From NCBI GenBank assembly GCA_036873755.1, contig JAVTVY010037159.1:62001-126000 (forward strand): DNA of 64,000 nt. The letters run 5' to 3'. This DNA comes from Hanleya hanleyi (lineage: Eukaryota; Mollusca; Polyplacophora; Lepidopleurida; Hanleyidae). The position numbers were made by a program, and so were the translations under genes. This document shows, in pieces, positions 34,037-44,228 of this stretch. Below the pieces are notes generated by a model, which had not been told where the DNA came from, searched no databases, and worked only from the letters and a program-made list of their open reading frames with translations. The first letter of the stretch is position 1; each line of letters starts with the position of its first letter.

Positions 34037-34733
34037 TCACAAAATAGACGATTACAATTTAGACATCTTAAACTATCCCTATCTGGACAGTAACATACCA
34101 GAGGGACTTGTATATGACGTATACATATCTCGCCTAGTAGCATTAGCTACATCCTGTGTTGAATGTGACGATTTTAATCAGCGTCGCTAAACGTTATTGT
34201 GGAAACTTGTAAACAGGGCTATATCATCAAGCGCCTCCACTAAAGTTTCCCAAATTTGGCGATACATATCGCATGCTGATAGCAATATACGAACGTAGAT
34301 TGTAAGATCTATGGCGTTACGTTTAGTAACTTGTGTCTAATTCGGTTGAAATCAGGGCTAGGGACCATGTGAACCCATGTATTTCATGATCTTCATGATG
34401 CTCATATGAATATAGGCACAATCAAAGCGAGACTGAGATGCATCATGCTATATAAATTAGAACGACTTCACAACGAAAATAATATGGATTAAGAATACTG
34501 ATCAGTAATACGGATTTGATATGTTTGGAACACCATGATGTCTGGCCGGCATTATTGAAGACTGTTGACCGCTTCTCTTTTGTAGAAAACTAGCCTAGTT
34601 TTATATATACTATTATTTATTCTTTTAATTTGGTGCTAATGCAATTATATGAATGAGGACTTTGGATTATGGACCCGGAACTTCTTTAATGGACGACAGT
34701 TGAATATTGAATGACGGACTAGACGCTTTTATA
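34037..34733 (+). mobile_element. Family C PLE, RT C-terminus and 3' UTR
   Basis: Continues the interrupted PLE: DDYNLDILNYPYLDSNIPEG, LVYDVYISRLVALATSCVEC, DDFNQRR, then a stop and frameshifts. The UTR carries the core (mutated, TCTAATTCGGTTGAAATCAG) and ends at GACTAGACGCTTTTA. Together with 30960-33156 it gives the nearly complete order of RT blocks for family C. Confidence 0.8.
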
Positions 34734-35490
34734 CTGGTAAGATTAACGAAGCGTTTGAGTTGACTTAAAACATTGTTTTTTTTCCGCGGATGGGAAAGAG
34801 GAAAACATTAATATTTTGCCTGAATTCGAACATATCTCTGACATTCATCCAGACAGACAGCTAGAACATTACCGTCAACGCTTCCACAAACAAACCATAG
34901 CCCATTATTTTTTTCTTTTGATCGTGTTGATAGGAAAAATATATTTCGGCGAATATGAATACTTTTTGGAATTGGGGTGGGTAAAAGTATGTTTACACAA
35001 CGTAAACCGACCATATTTACATCAAACGTTAGCTTGATTGTTGGCACGAGTTATAGTATACTGATCAAGCGATTAAGTTAATAATCCAAATTATTGCAAC
35101 GTATTATCTTTCCTGATATAAATAAACACAAAAAAAGAATGCCGAATTTTGAGTCTTTTTTCTCGTGTTGGGTAGGTTAAACAGATCAAAATACTGTTTT
35201 CATGAGATCAGATCATATCAAATACCCGTCATTTGAGACACAAACAAATTCATGATTTTATGTTTGTTTTGGAGTGACGAATAACATTTTGCGTCTCTGA
35301 CTCAGTACCACACGCTCCAATCGTGTTTCTTGCATGTTGTAACTGGAGAGATGGCACCAAAGAAAAACATGACTATTTCGTCTAATATTTATTGTTAAGA
35401 GGCAATAAAAAATATGGCGAATCATGGTCACTAAAAAATTTAGCTCCTAAGAATCGTTCTGTTTAATTTCGGCCCAAAGTTCATCCTTCT
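34734..35490. other. no recognised feature
   Basis: No recognised repeat or gene. A 73-codon frame at 34816-35037 has no recognisable similarity. Confidence 0.45.
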
Positions 35491-36231
35491 TACAGTGAGA
35501 AGAGAAACAACAAACTATGCTATATACACAATTACAAAATTAACAAGCAACAATTGATTGTGTAAAACCGGTAATATCATACATTGAATAGGTACAGAGG
35601 TGTAGAAGGGATTCCTTTATCTTTAGCTGTGAGTCGAATTTAGCATTACCTATAATAGTATGTCTGGTATGGTTAGGATGATGTCCTTTGTACAAACAGT
35701 GATCATCAAATGCAGACTTCTGATATTTAATGGAGGTTAAATTATGTTCTAACATCCTTTGGCGTACATGTCTAATGGTTTTCCCTATGTAGGTAGATTG
35801 ACAACCGCCACAATATACTTTATATATAACATTTGATGTAAAGTCGTCATCTTCTCTATCTTTGTAATTAAAGTAAGACCCTATAGTACATGGTGTTTGG
35901 AAAACACACTGTAGATTAACGCATGGAATAAGTTTATTAAAGTTGAATAACTCCTTAAGGCGAAGAGATACTGGGCCAATAGATGGAATGCTAACAATTA
36001 TTTTCTTCCTCTTGGGGCCAAACATAGGAAGTCGTGTTGGAAAAAGATTAATGCGTTTGTTGAGATACGGTCTCACAATTTTGTCAATGAACCACATGGG
36101 AAAGCCATTTTTGTATAGTGTGTTCTTGATGTAGCACAATTCCAGAAAAGTTCGTGATTGTTACATATTTTCCAAGCCCGATTTATGAGCGATTTCACCA
36201 AGTTCTCTTTGTGTGTAAGCGGCACTGAGCT
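35491..36231 (-). mobile_element. PLE C-terminus with GIY-YIG endonuclease, minus copy
   Basis: A 199-codon frame (35540-36139) encodes the end of a Penelope-like protein: CYIKNTLYKNGFPMWFIDKI, VRPYLNKRINLFPTRLPMFG, IVSIPSIGPVSLRLKELF, CVFQTPCTIGSYFNYKDRED and the nuclease domain SNVIYKVYCGGCQSTYIGKT, RHVRQRMLEHNLTSIKYQ. The Y-x-x-C-G-x-C and YIG blocks with the following Arg are the GIY-YIG core. The region upstream (36073-36309) shows FTKLSCTGLYTQWISSVPLT and RAWKICNNHELF, the thumb-to-linker region. Unlike family C, this element has the nuclease; it is a different lineage. The start codon is lost, so it is a fragment. Confidence 0.85.
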
Positions 36232-36264
36232 TATCCATTGTGTGTAAAGTCCAGTACATGAGAG

Positions 36265-37150
36265 CTTGGTGAAATCGCTCATAAATTGGGCCTGGAAAAT
36301 ATGTAACAATTACAAACTTTTCTCCAAGGAATTATGCTACATCAAGGACACGCTATACAAAAATAGCTTTCACATGCGGTTCATTGACAAACTTGTGAGA
36401 CCGTATCTCAACAAACTCATGAACGCTTTTCCAACATGACTTCCTATGTTTGGCTCCAGAGGAAGAAAATAATTTTTAAAATTCCATTTATTGGCCCAGC
36501 ATCTCTTCGCCTTAAGCAGGATTTATTCAACTTGAATGAACTTATTCCATGTGTTAATCTATTGTGTGTTCTCCAAGCACCATGTACTATAGGGTCTTAC
36601 TTTAATTACAAAGATAGAGAAGATGACGACCGTACATCAAATGTTATATACAAAATACATTGTGGCGGTTGTCAATCTACCTACATAGGGAAAACCATTA
36701 GACATGTACGCCAAAGGATGTTAGAACATAATTTAACCTCCATTAAATATCAGAAGTCTACATTTGATGATCACTGTTTGTACAAAGGACATCATCCTAA
36801 CCATGGCAGATATACTATTATAGATAATGCTAAATTCGACTCACAACTAAAGATAAAGGAATCCCTACAAATCATCAAATCTTGCCCTGATCTTAACAAT
36901 AATATGTCTTCTACGCCTCTGTACCTATTCAATGTATGATATGACCAGTTTCACACAATAAATTGTTGCTTGTTAGTTTTGTAATTGTGTATATAGCATA
37001 GTTTGTTGTTTCCCTTCTCACTGTATTGTACTTTCAACTATTTGAGTGAGTTGATCTCACCTACATGTATGTATATAAACCTACCTGTACCCTCACTCAG
37101 TATTAGCCACTCTCTGAGGATGAAGACAGTTGTCTTTGAAAGCTAAGGGA
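36265..37150 (+). mobile_element. PLE C-terminus with GIY-YIG endonuclease, plus copy
   Basis: Mirror copy of the previous feature in opposite orientation. A 167-codon frame (36436-36939) reads CVLQAPCTIGSYFNYKDRED, SNVIYKIHCGGCQSTYIGKT, RHVRQRMLEHNL and extends 40 bp further than the minus copy in KSCPDLNNNMSSTPLYLFNV. A stop interrupts the upstream region near 36440 (NAFPT then TGA). The 3' UTR reaches 37150 and contains a hammerhead-like motif. The two copies form an inverted repeat with a 62-nt spacer (36203-36264). Confidence 0.85.
37103..37146 (+). ncRNA. hammerhead-ribozyme-like motif of the PLE
   Basis: The sequence has CTGAGGA (37114-37120, fits CUGANGA), a perfect 6-bp stem AAGACA/TGTCTT with a GT loop (37123-37136), GAAA (37138-37141) and an outer TTAGC/GCTAA pair (37103-37107 with 37142-37146). 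The order CUGANGA, stem II, GAAA is that of a hammerhead core, and hammerhead-like motifs are known from PLE terminal repeats. A cleavable NUH site and a proper stem I were not found, so it may be a degenerate relic. Confidence 0.35.
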
Positions 37151-37229
37151 ATGCACAGTAGTCGCTTTATTTCTTTTGAGTTTAGTTAATTAGACCGCTC
37201 CACACTGGAATTTTTAAGAGAAAGAAACT

Positions 37230-40181
37230 AAACTATGTAATAAACAGGTAACTGACCGCAATGCCGATTTCTGTGATTTATGTGCAAATGATTGCCCACC
37301 ACAACCAATATTTACAGAATCATTCTGGATAGAGTGTGACAATTGCAGCAAATGGTGGCACTAAGGCCAGGCCAATTTTGTGTCTTCAACATAACACACA
37401 AACTGAGAACTCTCTAGCAGATGCAAAAATTGACAAGCTACTGGAATAAAGCAAAGAAATTGTTAAACACACTGCCCAACTACCCACCATCCACCAAGAA
37501 CACTACAAAGCAAACCTCACAGAACCAGACGTACTAATTCCAGAGACCCGCCCTGAATCAAATGCCATAATTTTTGTCAACAACGTAAATGAACCAAAAC
37601 ATTTCAGGCTTAGCAAAGACATTAAGCATGAGCTTATCCAATCCAACCTTGCAGATAAAGTGAAGTTCTGTTACAGCCTACCCAGAGGCGGCATTGCCCT
37701 ACACCTATATGAAACTTCAGACCCCAGCCCAATTCTAGATACTTGGTGAAAGGATATCTTTGGGGGAAGCATGCATGCCCACAAACCAGCCTTCCTTGAA
37801 AAGGAAGCGAAAACCACCTATTTTCAAACATTCTCACAGAAATAAGCACATCCCGCCTTGAATTGGAAGGAAACAAAACTGAACAGAGATATTAAGTTAC
37901 AAAGACTGTCATTCGGGGATACAGGGAAAAACAACTCTCATTCAGGGATGCAGGGAAAAACGACTCTCATTCCGGGATACAGCAAAAAACGACTCTCATT
38001 CAGGGATACAGGGAAAACGACTCTCATTCAAGGATACAGGGAAACCTATGAAAGTAGTAAAAATAACTACCACACAACCAGAGGATTTCCACAAACTTAA
38101 CCAAGCCGTCACAGAATAGAATAAAAATTTATTATTTGGGGAACTTTTTTGGAACCGCAGAGACAAATCAAATTAGTGTTTTAATTGTCATCATTTTGGG
38201 CACACCAGCAAATCCTATAACCAAAACTGCATGTGCCCTCGATTCGGTAATATAGACTGTGACTATAGACAAATGCACTAAGGAGCCAAAATGCTGCAAC
38301 TGTGACGGAAACCACATCGTATTCTCCAACAACTGTCCAGGCCCAATACACCTGAGTCACATTAAACGGAAACGCCCCCATATAGTCACCCGAAATTAAT
38401 CCGTTCAACTGTCAAGCCTCCGGCATAACAAAAAAGACATTGAGCGTATAGTGAACGCTTACCAAATAAACATTCTATGCCTGGATGAAACCTGGGTAAA
38501 CAATGAAAATAAAATCCCCTTCCAACTGGCAAAATCCAATTGCAATGAATATTCAAAAACATGGGAAGACCAACCATTCTGATCATTGTAAACCATGCAG
38601 GAGAAGAACTTAAATCTGCGAAAATACGCTGTGGGCAAACATTATATGTGACAAAATCAGCGCGAACAGAACACCTGGGTAAATGTGTTCCAACTTAAAA
38701 AAGTTGACAGATCAGCAACATGAAACACCATACGCCCCCTTGTCAACGAAGATGGACAAACCTTGTCTGACACCCCTGACATCTGACCAGAGACAAGGCA
38801 CCAACTGCAGACATGGTGTATCCTGACCTGCTTAATGAGTCTGGCCAACAGATGCGACGAGTACTACACACTGACCCCTACACACTATCAGGCAAAAGTC
38901 ACGGCAATTCTGCGAGCTCCCGGAAAACTTGACTAAATCGGATGTTAAATTCCTGAAAAAAACTTCAATATGTAAGACGATGAAGAGTCCTCACCAACAG
39001 ACTAAACTACCACATCGAAAAAAAACAGATAGTACACCATCAAAAAGAGGGCTTTCGTAAGCACCATTCAACCACAAATGCTCAACTACGTCGCACACAG
39101 AAAACATATATTGGATTCAGCGATAAGAATGTAACGCTGGCCTGCCTCTGGGATATGTAGAAAGGTTTTGATAGTGTCGGGCATGATCGACTCATGTTCA
39201 AACTCTAAAACAGTGATATCAAAGGCAAGATCTGGCATTGAATCGAAGCATTCTTATGCCATCGCCAAGTAATATGCAAGCTCCCTGGTTCCCAAGGCGA
39301 TTGGCAAAACAATCAACTGGATCTACGACAAGGAGATGTCATGCCTCCATCACTTTTCAATATTTATGTAAAAGACATGCTCCTAAGCACGCGATCAAAG
39401 AAGATCAAATTTTCTGATGATGGCACCTGATTCTGCAGTGGCTCACCCTAAAAGACTTGGTAGAAATGCTGACGGTGGACCTCACAAGACTCTGGACATG
39501 GTCTCAAGACTGGAGTATAAACATCAACCTGCAGAAACTTGAGCTCTCTCTATTCTGCAGACTCACCCAGCCTATTGACCATAGTGACATCATGATTCCA
39601 TTCACCAATGCATAACTCCAGTGTAACGAGGACCCCAAACTACTAGGCGCCAGGCTAGATGAGAAGCTGGACTTTGACACTCACATCACAAGGTTGAGAA
39701 AAAAGATAACAGGGCCCTGAGGGTGCTGCGACACACCAAAGGGTTAGATGGGATCAGCACATCCAAGCTTATCAATCCGTACACAGCGACTGTACGATCA
39801 CACCTAGAGTATACCGCACCAGTTTGGATCACAGACAAGGACTCTGAAGTGAAAGAAGCAAACTGGACTAAGTACAACGTCGAGGGATCGCCTTGGCTCT
39901 AGGACTTCCTGCTACAACGAAAAGAGAAGCTTGCGAGGCTGGGATCATCCCACTAGACCTTGAATTGAAAGAAATCGCTGTGAGGGAGTGTGAATAAAAA
40001 AAACATATCGAAAAAGGAAGACTCAATCTTAAAGAAACATGGAACGCGTTAAAGAAACATGGGACGCATGGGAACGACAATACAGAGAGAAACACCAATA
40101 ACCATTCGGAGCCACGTCATTGACGAAGCGGGGTGTCGAAAGCATGACCGAAATTAACATCGAGAAACCGAGGAAGAATAC
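37230..40181 (+). mobile_element. LINE relic with PHD finger, CCHC knuckle and RT
   Basis: Frameshifted remains of a two-ORF LINE. ORF1 part: a PHD-type zinc finger, DFCDLCANDC then WIECDNCSKWWH (about 37264-37365), and a knuckle region NCHHFGHTSKSYNQNC with KCCNCDGNHIVFSNNC (about 38185-38335). ORF2 part: an endonuclease-like start (INILCLDETWVNNENK near 38465), then RT blocks RKHHSTTNAQLRRTQ near 39055, KGFDSVGHDRLMFKL near 39160, LDLRQGDVMPPSLFNIYVKD near 39315, KIKFSDDGT near 39403 (YADD mutated to FSDD), PKLLGARLDEKLDFDTH near 39640 and LGLPATTKREA near 39900. The pattern fits a Jockey/CR1-group or Nimb-like LINE. Confidence 0.8.
37904..38045 (+). repeat. 28-29 bp minisatellite, five units
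   Basis: Unit ACTCTCATTCAGGGATACAG followed by GGAAAAACG, starting near 37904, 37933, 37962, 37991 and 38019. It lies within the LINE ORF1 relic. Because units are 28 or 29 bp, it shifts the frame. Confidence 0.85.
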
Positions 40182-40275
40182 ATTGACTACTGGAAGACAG
40201 AGAGAGAGAGAATTAATGTTTAACGTCGCGTTTGGCAATATTTCAGCTACATAGCGACGATTGACTACTGGAAGA
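40182..40275 (-). mobile_element. 62-bp 5'-truncated SINE/LINE tail with 16-bp target duplication
   Basis: ATTGACTACTGGAAGA occurs exactly at 40182-40197 and 40260-40275. Between them is only the tail block: on the minus strand CGTCGCTATGTAGCTGAAAT, ATTGCCAAACGCGACG, TTAAACATTAATT and (TC)n. It interrupts the LINE relic, whose sequence continues on the far side (GAGTCCATATAAGG). Confidence 0.85.
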
Positions 40276-40555
40276 GTCCATATAAGGAAAAGCCAGCTTA
40301 CTGGGAGAAAGTGGATCCTCAAAATCAAGATCAACCAGTCAACAAATAGATGGCATGAAGATTTACCATCTCTTCCGGTGCGTGACCTTGATCCTTATCA
40401 TCAATCTTTATAGTACATAATGCAATTCACCAGGGAAATGAAGCACAATCCTAGTTTATAGTGTCCGGTGCGACTACCCAGTCTATTGAGTCAGATATAC
40501 AGTTTGTACGACCGCTGTATATTTTCACAACCATATCCCATAATGCATGTAATAT
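40276..40555. other. no recognised feature
   Basis: Probable end of the LINE relic in the first 80 bp, then unrecognised sequence. Confidence 0.35.
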
Positions 40556-41185
40556 GATACATAATTACGGATATCTTTTTAAAATTGGAATTTTTTTTCA
40601 ATTTTGGAGGTGAGGTAACATTTTAAGTATTTTTTCTAACAATCGATCAGATATTCCGATCTTGTTTATAGCTCACGGTAGCACGATGAACCGGTTCAGC
40701 TGATAATTCGTATTAATGTATTTCGCTGTGATGCAACAAAGTCAGAAACAAATATTTCAAGTCTCTTTCTGGAGTCAGATAGAAAGCGAAATAACCACCA
40801 CATTTTCCATAATCTTACCACAGGCATTACCTATACATTGGTGCATGATTTGCTCATTTTGATGAAGAAATAGGAAAGTAATGGATATCTTTGTAAAATT
40901 GAGAATGTTTTTTTTTCAATTTTGAGTGGTGGGGTAACAGTTTTTTCAACAATGAATCAAATATTCTGGTCGTGTTGATAGCCCACGACAGCACGATGAA
41001 TAGCGCAGATTTTGGTAAGCTGATGGAGCGATTCCAATAATTTTATAGTTTCTTGCTGTGATGCAAAACAGTTAAAAAAAAGAACAAACAAATATTTTGC
41101 ATAATTACAAGTCTCTTTCGTTGATAGTGTCAAATAGAAAGCGCGGATAACCGCCGTATTTTCCAACAAACTGTCAATATTTATT
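40556..41185 (+). repeat. Diverged tandem duplication of about 310 bp
   Basis: Two copies (about 40556-40825 and 40868-41185) share GGATATCTTT, TTTTTTTCAATTTTG, AGCACGATGAA, GCTGTGATGCAA, ACAAATATTT, AAGTCTCTTTC and AGATAGAAAGCG-type words in the same order. Clearly diverged, with several indels. Family unknown. Confidence 0.75.
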
Positions 41186-41820
41186 ACCTGAAACTAATAT
41201 AAAGTGATATAATTAGTTATTTTGGTGGAAAAATAGAGAAGTTTTCGTGTCATTAACGGTTTGTTAGCCAAGTTCTGCCATTTTACCCCCTAAAATCCAA
41301 AGCACACACAAGCTTGCAACCGGTCGGAATAGGTGCACATGGGACCCATCTACACATTAGATGAGGTTACAGGTGTGCTTGAAATGGAGTCCAGGCAAAC
41401 CCAAACTAAATCACTCTTTTGGCCATCTGACTACTTTGAAAAGGCAGGTGTGGCAAATCTGCTCTGGTCTGTCGCGCTAGCTGATTTAAGTGTTCATTGT
41501 CTGGCCATCTTCACGGAGGAGTACAGAAGCTGAACATGACTTGGTTGGGAATACGTTCGACGACGTGTCTAAAAGACGACTACATGACCACGCTCGTGCA
41601 ATCATTGTAGTAATGAAGAGGACAGAATAATTCTGAACACATTATTTAGTGTGATTGATTGAACATCCGAAACCCTTTGTCATTCTGAAAGCAACATGCT
41701 ATGTTGAATGTCCACGCTCGAGTAAGAACTTCGTATTCCATTCATGTCCATTCAGTTTCATTTTGTCTCTCTGTTGGATATTCGTTAAATATATTCACCA
41801 TCGCCATGGTATGTTTCCGC
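41186..41820. other. no recognised feature
   Basis: Apparently unique sequence. A 66-codon frame at 41333-41533 has no recognised similarity. Confidence 0.4.
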
Positions 41821-42293
41821 AATACAAGCGTCTAAACTTTATTCAACATTCATCCGGCGTCCTTTAAAGATCTTCCGCGTATATAATCCGAAGAGACTAA
41901 TTCGTTTTACAGCATTAGAAACCAAATTAAAAACAATCATGGCATACATAAGCATGGACTACTTTTCTGCAACAGAGACGTTGTCAACAGTTTCAATGAT
42001 GCCGGCAAGTCGTTCAAAATATCAAATCCATACCGCTGCTCAGTATCCCCAATCTATATGATTTTCGTTAATAAAGTCGTTATCTAGAAGAACGATCTAT
42101 GTCACGCTTGCGATATAAATCGACAAAGTCGAGAAACTTAGAGTGGAATAGTGGTATAGTCCTGTTTTACAACATTTCTGCAACGACGGCTTGTGACGTT
42201 GATTGAAATCGTTACATTGTCCACACGAAATAACAGATGCGACTGGGCGAGAAATGTATAAGTCGAATGCAGGTCTCATTAGAGTACTATACC
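41821..42293 (-). mobile_element. Family C 3' end, minus copy
   Basis: Read on the minus strand from 42293: LYISRPVASVISCGQCNDFN, QRHKPSLQKCCKTGLYHYS, then a break, and the UTR to the terminus AGACGCTTGTATT at 41821. Much of the region around the core is deleted, since the UTR here goes from the RT tail into CGTGACATAGATCG-type sequence without the CCGCTTAAC block. Confidence 0.75.
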
Positions 42294-42778
42294 GTCTAGA
42301 AAAGGATAGTTTACAATGTCGAATTTGTAATCATCTCTCTTGGTGTGATGTCAATCATACGCTTGTCAATAATTTTGAAATTTCATCATCAATGATTTGT
42401 CCTTCCTTTGTACAAAACTGTATATTATTGGAAGCCCTCCCTATAACAGGAACACCAGATACAAAACAAATGACAATTCTCAAGAATTTCTGTTCATAAG
42501 TTAACTTTTGTCACTGAACAGTGCAATGACAGTCTGTCGACTTGAAATTAGAATATGTTTCCCTAAAGATACACTTGTTTTTGTAAGTGATCTGGAAAAT
42601 CTGTTTGAAGATTTTATATTCGTTCTGCGACTCGCCGTGGTTGCCAGTCGTGTTGGTACTGACCATAACCCCTTTTCCCTCAGAACGAATCTAGTTCACA
42701 TGAAATTTGTTTTGTTCATTTCGACTTGTGCGTCATCAAAATTCAACGAACAATAAATATGAAAACTTCCACAGCGTT
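42294..42778. other. no recognised feature
   Basis: Two short frames (42203-42499 and 42508-42756) without recognised similarity. Confidence 0.4.
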
Positions 42779-43310
42779 ATGGCCCTTTATCCCGCCCATC
42801 AATAACCATTTGTCGGGAAATATCTCGGTAATACTATCTGTTGGACAACTTCGAAATTAACCCATGTGTACCCAAGTCACATTATCCCGTCAGTCAATAA
42901 TTTCTTGTCCGGAAAATATCTCTGTTACTATTTGATGGACAATGTCGAAACTGATATGGAAGATGCTTAGTGTGTCAGCGATGTGCACTGTCAGACATTT
43001 TTCCGTTTCAATAATTTCCCAAACAGCTAATGCCCTTTATCTTTCTTTAATTTCGTGTCCATGCTGTATCCAAGTTACTATTTGATGGACAAGTTTGAAA
43101 GCTGTATGAAACATGCTTGGCATCTTGCAGATGTGCATGGTACAGCTCTTTTCCTTGTCCTAATCATTTGTGCCACAGTAATCGCACTTTAGCTATGACC
43201 GCCAAAACATGTTGCATTCTGGTCGAGGTTAGTTCTTCTTGGACAAGTTTGAAACTTATCTGCGTCATGCTTAATACCAAGTGGGTGTGCACTAACTGTA
43301 CAAACTCGTA
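42779..43310 (+). repeat. Degenerate tandem repeat, about 100-150 bp units
   Basis: Four units, each with a GGACAA(C/T/G)TTCGAAA-like word near 42842, 42938, 43086 and 43239, preceded by CTATTTGATG- or ATATCTCGGTAATACT-like words and followed by ATGCTTGG and GATGTGCA-type words. Old and diverged; family unknown. Confidence 0.6.
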
Positions 43311-43685
43311 ATTTTTGCCCTTTTCCTCAACGTTAACATGAATGTACATTTGCCTACATGGCAGTGTGACTAACGTCACAGGACCTACGAAGAAGGGGAG
43401 GCACTGAACTCTTGGACCAAAGTTAAAATCTTGCCTATATTAAGATGGGCACAGCCGAAGTCAGAATCACCAGTGATTTTCATGGAAAATGACCAGAAAT
43501 TATCAACAAAAGTAGGTCAGCTCAGAACTTGCTGGTAACAGTTCCCTAATCCAACTTCCAGCCAAGGTTCTAATGTCAACGGTTCTTCGTATTTTACCGA
43601 CGAAAGGATTCGGATGGATTGACTGACTGACTGACTCATTACCGGACAATTTGCAAATGAGAGCCTACTTCGTAGGAATATCAGA
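43311..43685. other. no recognised feature; GACT microsatellite
   Basis: Contains (GACT)4-like tract at 43619-43637. Otherwise unrecognised; may be upstream sequence of the gene that follows. Confidence 0.45.
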
Positions 43686-43859
43686 ATGTTTGGAACTTAT
43701 TTGGTACATGCTAAAACCACAGCGAAGGCTGATCCCCAATTTTCAAACTTCTTATGTTTCATTCAATCGTTTTATGTTGCCATACACAAACATAATTTGT
43801 TAAGGTCTTTAGATGATACATCATGTGTAAATAGTGACATGGCTGGCACAAGGGTGCGT

Positions 43860-44226
43860 CATGGAGGGTTTCCATGTTCCTGTCAATGCTTATCTAGAAT
43901 CTCAATCAAACTTTAACTGAAGGTAAGTTAAGATCAATTACTGGAGTATTCATAGCGGAATTCACGACACTGTTGAAAGTTTAAGTCAGACTTGGGGAAC
44001 AAGTGCGGATAATTTCATAGTGGGGTCTCGGTGGAAAACATTAATGGGGGCTCGGTGGGGAGGAATATTATTCGTGTATATATCTTTGCTACGCATGGTT
44101 GGATCTTGCTGTTGGACGTTTGCGTCCGATTGTGTAAGTCAGGCTTTGGGAGAGGGCAAGGGCAATACAATCAAGGGGAAATACAATTAATTCTGATGAT
44201 TCAGTTTGCTTTCTCTACATTTACAG
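43860..44226 (+). other. Candidate upstream exon end and intron of the gene
   Basis: A strong donor CTGAAG|GTAAGT is at 43922/43923 and a pyrimidine-rich acceptor TTGCTTTCTCTACATTTACAG ends at 44226, giving a 304-bp candidate intron. The upstream exon would end at 43922 and its start is not visible. Joined, the two exons place the ATG at 44229 two bases after the junction, so the upstream exon could be noncoding. This is inferred from splice consensus only. Confidence 0.4.
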
Positions 44227-44228
44227 AT

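Noticed and set aside
44031..44228. Upstream extension of the Cys-rich protein
   Set aside because: The extension starts with GTG and crosses a strong splice acceptor, so it is probably intron.
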